A stretch of DNA of 64,000 nt, from assembly GCA_900765115.1 (NCBI GenBank), contig CAAFQK010000026.1, positions 7,263-71,262 of the forward strand. The letters are read 5' to 3'. This document shows, piece by piece, positions 1 to 7,256 of this stretch (positions within the stretch are counted from its first letter, which is position 1; every line of letters starts with the position of its first letter). This DNA comes from an uncultured Collinsella sp. GTDB taxonomy: Bacteria; Actinomycetota; Coriobacteriia; Coriobacteriales; Coriobacteriaceae. A program made the position numbers and the translations under genes. Below the pieces are notes generated by a model. It searched no databases, had not been told where the DNA came from, and saw nothing but the letters and a program-made list of their open reading frames with translations.

Positions 1-1
1 G

Positions 2-778
2 CTGGCGCTCGACCGCGCCCGCGCCATGGAGGCCCGCGAGGAAGCGGCGGTGCTCGCCAAAAACGAACAGCTGCGCGCCAACCTGCTGCGCTCCATCTCG
101 CATGATCTGCGCACGCCGCTTACCGGTATTTCGGGTAATGCCGACGTGCTGCTCGATCAGGGCTCGACCGGCACCGCCGTGCTCGATGCCCAGACGCGCC
201 ACGGCCTGCTTCTATCCATTCGCTCGGATGCGCTGTGGCTCAACGCCACCGTCGAGAATCTGCTCGCCATCACCAAGCTCGAGGGTGGCGGTATGCGCCT
301 GTCGACCACGCTCGAGCTCATGGACGATATCGTCGAGGAGGCGCTGCGCCACGTAAGTCCGGCCGTGCGCGAGCACGACCTTAAGGTGGTGGCGTGCGAT
401 GAACCGGCGCTCGTTAACGTCGACGCGCGTCTGATGGTACAGCTCGTGGTGAACCTGGTGAACAATGCCATCACCTATACGCCCGCGGGCTCGCATATCA
501 TGATTTCGATTAGCGTCGACGATGGACGCGTGGCGTGCTCGGTTGCCGATGACGGTCCGGGCATCGCTCCCGAGGATCGCGAGCGCATCTTTGAGTCGTT
601 CTACACCGCCAACCACGGTTTGGCCGACAGCCACCGAAGCGTGGGCCTGGGGCTTTCGCTCTGCCGCTCCATTGCGCTGGCACATGGCGGTAGCATAGAG
701 GTTACCGCGGCGGATCCGCACGGCTCGGTCTTTACGATTGAGCTTCCCGCCGCCGATGTTTCGTTTGATAAGGAGTAG
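2..778 (+). CDS. kdpD: KdpD sensor histidine kinase, C-terminal part (5' end outside window)
   Basis: This is the C-terminal part of the membrane sensor kinase that responds to potassium limitation and turgor and phosphorylates KdpE. The frame is open from base 2, so the gene starts upstream of the window and the first in-frame ATG at 26 is internal. The visible part has the HisKA dimerisation helix with the phospho-acceptor in SHDLRTPL, then a HATPase domain with an N box (NLVNNAITYTP), a G1 box (DDGPGIAPED) and a G2 box (GLGLSLCRSI). It ends 4 bp before kdpE, so the two are co-transcribed. The N-terminal KdpD and USP domains and the membrane segments are not visible. The kinase call is certain. 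The KdpD assignment rests on overall similarity and on the KdpE partner. Confidence 0.88.
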   Translation: MALDRARAMEAREEAAVLAKNEQLRANLLRSISHDLRTPLTGISGNADVLLDQGSTGTAVLDAQTRHGLLLSIRSDALWLNATVENLLAITKLEGGGMRLSTTLELMDDIVEEALRHVSPAVREHDLKVVACDEPALVNVDARLMVQLVVNLVNNAITYTPAGSHIMISISVDDGRVACSVADDGPGIAPEDRERIFESFYTANHGLADSHRSVGLGLSLCRSIALAHGGSIEVTAADPHGSVFTIELPAADVSFDKE

Positions 779-782
779 CGCC

Positions 783-1496
783 GTGCCGAACTCTGCCGTA
801 AAACCGCTCATCTTGGTCGTTGAGGACGATCCCGCTGTCCGCAACCTTATCGTTGCCGCGCTCGAGGCGCACGGCTTGCGCCATATGGCCGTGGAGACCG
901 CCCATGCCGCTATTGCCGCCGCCTCGTCGCAGGCGCCGAGCATTGTGCTGCTCGATCTGGGCCTGCCCGATATGGACGGCGTCAAGGTGGTGGAGTCGGT
1001 GCGCGCATGGTCGGGCATGCCGATCATCGTGGTCTCGGCGCGCAGCGAGGATGCGGACAAAATCCGCGCGCTCGATGCCGGTGCCGACGACTACCTGACC
1101 AAGCCGTTTTCGGTCGAGGAGCTGCTCGCGCGTATTCGCACGACGCTCAGGCGCCTTTCGTATGCGCAAACGGGCGGTGTTGCCTCCGAGGGCTCGTTCG
1201 ATACCGGTGAGCTGCATATCGATTTTGATGCCGGCATCGCCACGATGGATGGCGAGGAACTGCATCTGACGCCGATCGAGTATAAGCTCCTGTGCCTGTT
1301 GGCACACAACGCCGACAAGGTGCTGACGCACCAGTTTATCCTGCACGAGATTTGGGGCACGGCAACTAAGAGCGACCTGGCGAGCCTGCGCGTCTTTATG
1401 GGCACGCTGCGCAAGAAGATTGAGTCCGACCCCGCGCATCCGCGCTATATCCAGACACACGTGGGTATCGGTTACCGATTGGTCACCCAAGGCTAG
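783..1496 (+). CDS. kdpE: KdpE-type OmpR family response regulator
   Basis: DNA-binding response regulator paired with the preceding kinase; it is expected to activate the high-affinity potassium ATPase kdpFABC. I chose the GTG at 783 because AAGGAG lies about 9 bp upstream and the product then begins just before the receiver domain (PLILVVEDD). An upstream ATG at 738 would overlap kdpD. The receiver has the acidic pair ED, the phospho-acceptor in VLLDLGLPDMDG, the switch Ser/Thr in VVSARS and the Lys in LTKPFS. The C-terminal half is an OmpR-type winged helix (LTPIEYKLLCLLA, GTLRKKIE, GIGYRLV). A long hairpin follows the stop. The kdpFABC genes are not in the window and probably lie upstream. 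Confidence 0.9.
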   Translation: MPNSAVKPLILVVEDDPAVRNLIVAALEAHGLRHMAVETAHAAIAAASSQAPSIVLLDLGLPDMDGVKVVESVRAWSGMPIIVVSARSEDADKIRALDAGADDYLTKPFSVEELLARIRTTLRRLSYAQTGGVASEGSFDTGELHIDFDAGIATMDGEELHLTPIEYKLLCLLAHNADKVLTHQFILHEIWGTATKSDLASLRVFMGTLRKKIESDPAHPRYIQTHVGIGYRLVTQG

Positions 1497-1520
1497 ATCG
1501 CCGGCCACCATCCCAATATG

Positions 1521-1587
1521 AGTTGCGGTGAAATACGGTCTTAATTTGCCTCATTCCAGGCAAAACAGTCCGTATTCCACCGCAACT
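1521..1587. terminator. Long hairpin between convergent kdpE and rlmKL
   Basis: AGTTGCGGTG and AATACGG at 1521-1538 pair with CCGTATT and CACCGCAACT at 1570-1587, and an inner TTTGCC/GGCAAA pair forms the apex. The hairpin fills the gap between two convergent genes, so it probably terminates both. The right-hand side runs into TTTGTTATTT. Confidence 0.7.
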
Positions 1588-1590
1588 TTG

Positions 1591-4149
1591 TTATTTGCCC
1601 TTGGGCTTGCTGGCGTAGAATTTCTTCTTTTTGAGCTTGCCGGCAGGGGAGGGTTTGCCGGCAAAGTTGGACTTGCCGTTGCTGGCCTGCGCGTGCGCGG
1701 GTGCTGTCGCGCGAGGCTTGCGGGCCTCGGGGTTACGCAGCTCCTCGGTTCGCTCGGCAATTTCCTCGGCGCTAAAGCCGACCTCTGCCATGGCGTCCTC
1801 GATGGGCAGGCGGCGCACGATATAGCAGTGGTGCACCTTCTGGTTGCGTGCGAAGTCCTCGGGGATGGTCTGCGCCGTAATGTCCTGTAGCACCACGCCT
1901 GCGCGTGCGAGCTTGCGCGCCTCGGGGCGGAAGCCGCGCAGGTTGCAGCTAAAGATGGCATGTCCGCCCTGTGTGAGCAGGCGCGACACGCCGGCCAAAA
2001 GCTCAACATGGTCACGCTGGACATCCCAGGTGCGACGGCCCATCTTGGACGAGTTCGAGAACGTGGGCGGGTCGACAAAGATCAGGTCCCAGCGGTTGCG
2101 CGTCTGACGCTGGTCACGAATCCAGGCGAGCACGTCATCGCGCACAAAGTGATGCTGCGGCCCCACAAAGCCGTTCTGACGCATATTGCGCTCGGCCCAG
2201 TCCAGATAGGTGTTCGAGAGGTCGACCGTCACGGTCTCCTCTACGCCGCCGTCTGCCGCGTAGCAGGTGGCAGTGCCGGTGTAGGCGAACAGGTTGAGGA
2301 AGCGGCGCGCCTGCTTGGCGTGCTCGCGCACCAGGTCGCGGGTGACGCGGTGATCCAGGAAGATTCCCACGTCCAGGTAGTCGTCAAAGTTGACGGCGAA
2401 GGTGAGCCCGCCCTCTTCGATGAGCGGCAGGCGACGGCGCGCGATGTTGGCGCGCTCGCCCGATGCGCCCTTGCCGGCGCCCTGCTTGCCGTACTGCGAG
2501 CCGCCGCGCGAACGCATGCGGGCCTTGGCGTGCACGTGCTCGGCCGGAACATCCAGGATACGCGGCGCGATGGCAAGAATGTCGAGCATACGGGCCTGGG
2601 CAAGCGCGGGGTCGATGGTCTTGGGCGCGGCGTATTCGGCGATGACGAGCCAACGGCCCGGCGTCTGCGGGCAGCCCTCGTACAGATCGATGGCGGCGGA
2701 GTAATCGGGCAGGTCGGCATCGTAGACGCGGTAGCAGCTCACGCCCTCGCGCTTGGCCCACTTGCGGCGCAGACGGGCATTCTTGCGCAGGCGGTTGGCG
2801 AACTGCTCCGACTCGGGGATGAGCACGGGCAGCGGCTTGCCGTCGCCCAGGTCGAGTGTGGCGGCAGGTTCGGGCATGGGGGTGTTGGCGGCTTCGTCTT
2901 GAGCGTCTGCGGTCTGCTCCTCAGCACCTGCACTGGTCGAAGCCTCAAACGCCGCGGCGGCCTGGTCGAGCGAAGGCCAGACTTCGACGGTCGCCTCCTC
3001 GTTGTTGGGCATGACGGCGATCGCGCACTCGGGCTCGGCGTGGAGCGCGCGGGCCAGCAATCCGTCGCGGGTGAGCGCGGCGAGCTGCGCCGCGGCAAGC
3101 TCGGGCGCGCGGCGCAGCTCACCGACCAGCGTCATGGCGTCGTGCATGAGCGAAAGCGGGGTCTCGGTGGTGTCTGCGACCACGGCGGCGCCGGCGACGG
3201 CGCCCGCGTGGTCCAGTACGGTTGCGGACTTGGCGGCGCAAAAATCGACAAAGCGCTTGTAGCCGGCGCACTTGACCATGCGCTCGGCGGTCTTGCGGGC
3301 GGCGGGGTCAACATCCGCGGCCACGATGCGTGCCTGGCGCTCGCGTGCTGCCGTCTCGCGCTCGCGTGCCTCGGTAAGCAACTGCTCCCACAGAGCGGCG
3401 TCGTGCAGCTGCCAGCCCTCAAAGCCCCAGCGCTCGCGTGCGGCGCCCGGGGCGCGGTCGGTCAGAATATTCACGGCCTCCAGCAGCAGACCGCCGCCGG
3501 CGCACGAGGCGTCGATCAGCGTAGGCAGCGCTTCGTTTTCGTAATCATCGGCCGTCAGCTCGCGCTCGCACAGTGCAGTCCAGCCGACCTGCGCCAGCAC
3601 CAGGGCGGCGTAGTCGGGGCGCAGCACGTGCGCGCCCTCGCCGGCGCGGGTCGCGGCGGGCGGCAGGCGCTTGAACAGCGGGTCGCCCGAAAGGTCCAGG
3701 CTGATGCTCGCGCGGCGCTGGCGCAGCGAAAGCAGCAGGTGAACGTCGGGGTCGGCAGCATCGACGTCGGCGCGACGGCCCGTGGTCTCGGCCAGACGGT
3801 CGCACAGCGCGTCTTTGGCGCGCAGGGCCGAGAAGCGCGTGTTGCGCAGCTGCTCGGTCACGCCGCGGGCTGTGATGGCGATGGTGGCGCCGGGGCGGAC
3901 GATGCTCTCCCAGGCGATGTCGTAAACGCTATCGTACAGTTCATCGGCATTCTGCGCCTCAAAGCGCCCGAGCACCACGAACACGCGGCTCGCCAGGCGC
4001 GACCACAGGCATGCTCGGTAGCCTTGCTCGAGCTCGCCCTCAAATGTAGCGCGGCCCTTCAGCCGGCGAACATGCGAAAGCCCGAGGCGTTTAAGCTCAT
4101 CGGCGAGTGCGGACTCAAAGCCCTCGGGGCAGCTTGCGTAAAATTCCAT
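1591..4149 (-). CDS. rlmL: RlmKL-type bifunctional 23S rRNA methyltransferase; N-terminal catalytic half looks degenerate
   Basis: 852 residues, against about 700 in E. coli RlmKL, which makes m2G2445 (RlmL half) and m7G2069 (RlmK half). Order: a THUMP domain (about 45-155), an RlmL-like methyltransferase domain (about 160-400), a linker with RLRKNARLRRKWAKREG, then an RlmK-like domain (about 560-780) with LNLFAYTGTATCYAA and the catalytic-type motif VDPPTFSNS. The N-terminal domain keeps family landmarks (TDRAPG, RWGFEGWQ). However, its SAM motif reads DASCAGGG where E. coli has DPMCGSGT, and the NPPYG motif is missing, with VVADTTETP near that position. The last 60 residues are Lys/Ala/Pro-rich and probably disordered. 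The ATG at 4149 gives a standard N-terminus (MEFYASCPEGFESALADEL). It is transcribed alone. Confidence 0.85.
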   Translation of the reverse strand: MEFYASCPEGFESALADELKRLGLSHVRRLKGRATFEGELEQGYRACLWSRLASRVFVVLGRFEAQNADELYDSVYDIAWESIVRPGATIAITARGVTEQLRNTRFSALRAKDALCDRLAETTGRRADVDAADPDVHLLLSLRQRRASISLDLSGDPLFKRLPPAATRAGEGAHVLRPDYAALVLAQVGWTALCERELTADDYENEALPTLIDASCAGGGLLLEAVNILTDRAPGAARERWGFEGWQLHDAALWEQLLTEARERETAARERQARIVAADVDPAARKTAERMVKCAGYKRFVDFCAAKSATVLDHAGAVAGAAVVADTTETPLSLMHDAMTLVGELRRAPELAAAQLAALTRDGLLARALHAEPECAIAVMPNNEEATVEVWPSLDQAAAAFEASTSAGAEEQTADAQDEAANTPMPEPAATLDLGDGKPLPVLIPESEQFANRLRKNARLRRKWAKREGVSCYRVYDADLPDYSAAIDLYEGCPQTPGRWLVIAEYAAPKTIDPALAQARMLDILAIAPRILDVPAEHVHAKARMRSRGGSQYGKQGAGKGASGERANIARRRLPLIEEGGLTFAVNFDDYLDVGIFLDHRVTRDLVREHAKQARRFLNLFAYTGTATCYAADGGVEETVTVDLSNTYLDWAERNMRQNGFVGPQHHFVRDDVLAWIRDQRQTRNRWDLIFVDPPTFSNSSKMGRRTWDVQRDHVELLAGVSRLLTQGGHAIFSCNLRGFRPEARKLARAGVVLQDITAQTIPEDFARNQKVHHCYIVRRLPIEDAMAEVGFSAEEIAERTEELRNPEARKPRATAPAHAQASNGKSNFAGKPSPAGKLKKKKFYASKPKGK

Positions 4150-4224
4150 GGGTGACCTCTCTGGTTGCGTCGCTTCATTATATGATGGATGCTTCGTTTG
4201 CCCTTATCCTCGAAAGGAACCCAT

Positions 4225-5052
4225 ATGATTGATGCGTGCCCCGATTCCGCCGTGCTCTTTTTTGACGTGGACGGCACGCTGACGTCGTTCGATCCCGACG
4301 ATATGACCGATAAGGACTTTTCGGCGGTTCGCCCCTCGCAGATGGTCGTCGAGGCGTTTCATCGTCTGCGCGACGCGGGGCACAAGGCGTTTATCTGCAC
4401 GGGTCGCCCCCTGTGGCTCATCGCGGACAGCTTGCGTGCGCTCGACCCCGCGGGCGTCGTTGCCATGGCGGGCGCCACGCTCGAGGTCGAGGGCCGCGTG
4501 GTGCATGAGGACTGCTTTGGCGAGGACGTTATCGAGGAGCTTGCACGCCGTATGGCCGCGGCAGGGATTGAGGCCTTTTTCGAGACCAACGTGGCTACTT
4601 TTGCCCTGGAACCCGCGGGTGTTGAGCAGTCGTCTCTGATCGGCACTTCTGTGGTGCACAGCACCGAGGAAATGCGCGTCGACGGCCGTCTGCGCGTGGG
4701 CAAGGTAGGCATCGTCGCGAGCGACCTGGCTCGCGTAGCCAACGATGATGGCTTTATCGATCGCGAGTTTGAGCTGTGCAACACCGGTGGCCAGAATCGC
4801 GAGCTGAGCCCCAAGGGCATCAACAAGGGCGTGGGCGTGGCGCGAGCGCTGGCGTATCTGGGCCGCGAGGGAAATGCGCGCACCTTTGGCTTTGGCGATT
4901 CGGGCAACGACCTGGGCATGCTCGCTGCCGTCGAGACGGCTGTCGCCATGGGCAACGCCATGTCCGAGGTCAAAGCGGTCGCCGACTACGTGACTGACGA
5001 TGTCGCACACGACGGCACCGTCACCGCCATGCAGCATTTCGGCCTCATCTAA
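4225..5052 (+). CDS. HAD superfamily (Cof-type) phosphatase
   Basis: 275-residue haloacid-dehalogenase-fold hydrolase of the Cof/sugar-phosphatase class, cytosolic, substrate unknown. Motif I is FFDVDGTLTSF, with both catalytic Asp residues. Motif II is FICTGRP. Motif III/IV is FGFGDSGNDLGML, with a preceding conserved Lys in GINKGVGVARAL. A C2-type cap lies between them. The ATG at 4225 has AAAGGA 7 bp upstream; an earlier ATG at 4189 has no ribosome site and would put an unconserved leader in front of motif I. It is divergent from rlmKL, with about 75 bp between the starts. Confidence 0.85.
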   Translation: MIDACPDSAVLFFDVDGTLTSFDPDDMTDKDFSAVRPSQMVVEAFHRLRDAGHKAFICTGRPLWLIADSLRALDPAGVVAMAGATLEVEGRVVHEDCFGEDVIEELARRMAAAGIEAFFETNVATFALEPAGVEQSSLIGTSVVHSTEEMRVDGRLRVGKVGIVASDLARVANDDGFIDREFELCNTGGQNRELSPKGINKGVGVARALAYLGREGNARTFGFGDSGNDLGMLAAVETAVAMGNAMSEVKAVADYVTDDVAHDGTVTAMQHFGLI

Positions 5053-5245
5053 TGAATCCCGCATTCTGACGTTTGCCTAAACTGCGGCTCTTTGCTTTTG
5101 CATGCTCAATCGATTTATCAAACCAAACACTAAAGCGTTTATACCGTTCGCCGAGAAGATAAAAACCCGCAGCTCACGCCTTGATAAACATAGGTAAAGT
5201 GTTTAGCAGTTTATCGGCCGTATGCTAACGAAAGGAATCAGGCAG

Positions 5246-5950
5246 ATGGCAATCAAGGTGTTCGCTGACGGTGCAAACCTCGAGGGCATGCTCGACATGT
5301 ACGAGAACGGCAACGTTCAGGGTTTCACGACCAACCCGTCCCTTATGAAGAAGGGTGGCGTGACGGATTACCGCGCGTTTGCCAAGGAGGTTCTGGCTCA
5401 CATCACCGATGTGTCCGTCTCGTTTGAGGTCTTTGCCGATGACGTCGAGACCATGGAGGTCGAGGCCCGCGAGATCGCTACCTGGGCCGACAACGTCTAC
5501 GTCAAGATTCCGTGCGTGACCACCAAGGGCGAGTCCACCGCCGAGCTGGTCCGCAAGCTTTCGGCCGATGGCATCAAGGTCAACGTCACCACTATCTTTA
5601 CGCCCGAGCAGGTCGACGAGATGGTCGAGGCCGTTGACGCCGAGACGCCGTCCATCATCTCGCTCTTTGCCGGCCGTATCGCCGACACCGGCGTCGACCC
5701 CATTCCGTTTGTGACGGAGTCGGTCAAGAAGGCCGCCGCCAAGCCCAACTGCGAGGTCCTGTGGGCGTCCACGCGTGAGCTTATCAACATTTACCAGGCG
5801 GAAGGATGCGGTTGCCAGATCATCACGGTGCCCAACAGCATCCTGGCCAAGCGCAAGAACATCGGCCGCGACCCGTACGAGGTCTCGCTCGATACCGTCC
5901 GTGGCTTTGCCAAGGATATCGCCTCGCTCGGGTTCCACATCCTGCCGTGA
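5246..5950 (+). CDS. Small transaldolase / fructose-6-phosphate aldolase family protein
   Basis: 234-residue class I aldolase of the short transaldolase (TalC/FSA) family. It transfers or releases dihydroxyacetone units in the non-oxidative pentose phosphate pathway. The Schiff-base lysine is K87 in VYVKIPC. Other family marks are the N-terminal TTNPSL, the NVTTIFT strand and SLFAGRIAD. The start at 5246 has AAAGGAATC upstream; the 5222 ATG is upstream of that site. The length excludes the long TalA/B type. Transaldolase and FSA activity cannot be told apart by motif alone. The 190 bp upstream contain AAACACT near 5125 and AGTGTTT near 5196, a possible widely spaced operator pair. A terminator follows at 6035. 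Confidence 0.88.
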   Translation: MAIKVFADGANLEGMLDMYENGNVQGFTTNPSLMKKGGVTDYRAFAKEVLAHITDVSVSFEVFADDVETMEVEAREIATWADNVYVKIPCVTTKGESTAELVRKLSADGIKVNVTTIFTPEQVDEMVEAVDAETPSIISLFAGRIADTGVDPIPFVTESVKKAAAKPNCEVLWASTRELINIYQAEGCGCQIITVPNSILAKRKNIGRDPYEVSLDTVRGFAKDIASLGFHILP

Positions 5951-6172
5951 GCAAGGGTACCCCCTGTAGCGACGTGCAAAATCGCGAGTATTCAGCAAGG
6001 TAAAGGCTTTTATCAGTTAACCGAAGCACGGAATAGCCCCCGTTTTGGCTCTGATGATGCTAAAACGGGGGCTGTTTTTGACTTTATTGCCTCTGAGAGG
6101 CGTTCGGAGCGGCAGAAATTGCAGAATACTCGCGATTTTGCACGTCGCTACAGGGGGTACCCTTGCTTTGGC
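5951..6172. repeat. Element with perfect 44-bp terminal inverted repeats enclosing a terminator
   Basis: Bases 5951-5994 are the exact reverse complement of 6124-6167 (44 of 44), and four further pairs follow after one mismatch. The arms begin one base after the transaldolase stop. The 130-bp interior holds a Rho-independent terminator. No reading frame is present, so it could be a MITE-like or palindromic intergenic element. The remaining 160 bp up to the next gene show nothing recognisable. Confidence 0.85.
6035..6079 (+). terminator. Rho-independent terminator of the transaldolase gene
   Basis: AGCCCCCGTTTT at 6035-6046 pairs with AAAACGGGGGCT at 6062-6073 around a 15-nt loop, followed by GTTTTTG. 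It lies inside the 44-bp inverted-repeat element. Confidence 0.9.
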
Positions 6173-6330
6173 GGTTTACTTCCCCTGCACAAGACCTGAC
6201 TGATGTCGTCTCGATCGCGCTCCCGCTCGCACAGATTTTTTCGCCTTCGGGACATGTTGCGCAACAAGTTTGGTTGCCTTGGGTCTAGCTTTAACGCGTG
6301 AAAGAAAAACGAAAGGAAGGGAGAACCCCC

Positions 6331-7167
6331 ATGTTCTGTCCCAAATGCGGTACCAAGAACGTTGACGAGGCCAAGTTTTGTTGCGCCTGCGGCAACCCGT
6401 TTCCCACGGCATCTGTGACCCCCCCCTCAGATGAAACCGGTAATCCAGTTGTAGCCCCAGACACGGCACCTGGCGTCGCGCCCATGCCGCAGGCTGCAAA
6501 GGTGCAGTCTGCCAATATAGCTGGCAGCAAAAAGAAGCTACCGCTTATCATCGGAGGGGCGGCGGCCGGCGTCGTTGCTCTCGTGTTGATTGCCATCTTC
6601 GTCGTTGTCCCCGCGTTCAACAAGAACCCCTTCAAGGGCTGCCAGGTGGGCGACGTGGTCGAGTTTGGCTCCTACGAGCAGGACGGCGACACCTCAAACG
6701 GCAAGGAACCCATCGAGTGGCGCGTCTTGGCGGTCGAGGGCAACCGTGCCTATGTCGTGAGTCAAAAGGCCCTTGATGCCCACGCGTTCAATGCGGATGA
6801 GGATGACGGCAACGACTGGACCTCCTCAGACCTCAAGAAGTGGCTCGAGAATGATTTCGCTTCCCAGGCCTTTACGGGCGATGATATGAAAGAGATTAGC
6901 GGCGCCCCTACGCTGCTTTCCATCGACGAGGCAAATAAGTACTTTATGTCCGATAAGGATCGGCAGTGCTGTCCCACGGATCGACTGAAGCAGCAATGGG
7001 GTTGGGACTTGGATGACAACGACGCGTGCGACTGGCGGCTTCGCTCGCCGAGTGTCGACTCGTACGACGCGGCCGGCGTCTCCTCGAACGGCTACGTGAA
7101 CTCCGACGGCCTCTACGTGGTCTACGCGGACCTCGCCGTCCGCCCCGCTTTATGGGTTAATCTGTAA
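6331..7167 (+). CDS. Zinc-ribbon, single-pass membrane protein with C-terminal DUF6273-like domain
   Basis: 278 residues. The N-terminal zinc ribbon has CPKCG and CCACG pairs (Cys 3, 6, 18 and 20). A Pro/Thr-rich linker follows, then one membrane segment at about 71-95 (LPLIIGGAAAGVVALVLIAI), then an extracytoplasmic domain (FGSYEQDGDTSNGKEPIEWRVL; W.SSDLKKWLENDF) that resembles DUF6273, a domain common in gut Firmicutes and Actinobacteria. The start at 6331 has AAGGGAG upstream and puts the zinc ribbon at residue 3; a GTG at 6298 is less likely. The linker codons contain a run of eight C at 6419-6426. Function unknown. Confidence 0.75.
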   Translation: MFCPKCGTKNVDEAKFCCACGNPFPTASVTPPSDETGNPVVAPDTAPGVAPMPQAAKVQSANIAGSKKKLPLIIGGAAAGVVALVLIAIFVVVPAFNKNPFKGCQVGDVVEFGSYEQDGDTSNGKEPIEWRVLAVEGNRAYVVSQKALDAHAFNADEDDGNDWTSSDLKKWLENDFASQAFTGDDMKEISGAPTLLSIDEANKYFMSDKDRQCCPTDRLKQQWGWDLDDNDACDWRLRSPSVDSYDAAGVSSNGYVNSDGLYVVYADLAVRPALWVNL

Positions 7168-7195
7168 TCTAATAATCTTCTAACCCATATCTAAA

Positions 7196-7233
7196 AGAGG
7201 GCCCGGACGTCTCAGTGGACGTCCGGGCCCTCT
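7196..7233. terminator. Bidirectional terminator hairpin
   Basis: AGAGGGCCCGGACGTC at 7196-7211 and GACGTCCGGGCCCTCT at 7218-7233 form a perfect 16-bp stem with a 6-nt loop, between the convergent zinc-ribbon and tex genes. T-rich tracts are weak on both sides. Confidence 0.8.
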
Positions 7234-7256
7234 GCTCGTGGCATGTCTTGTGCGCG

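Noticed and set aside
1960..4155. 731-codon open frame antisense to rlmKL
   Set aside because: It lies entirely opposite a conserved gene; long antisense frames are expected in high-GC DNA with GC-rich third positions, and the translation shows no family motifs.
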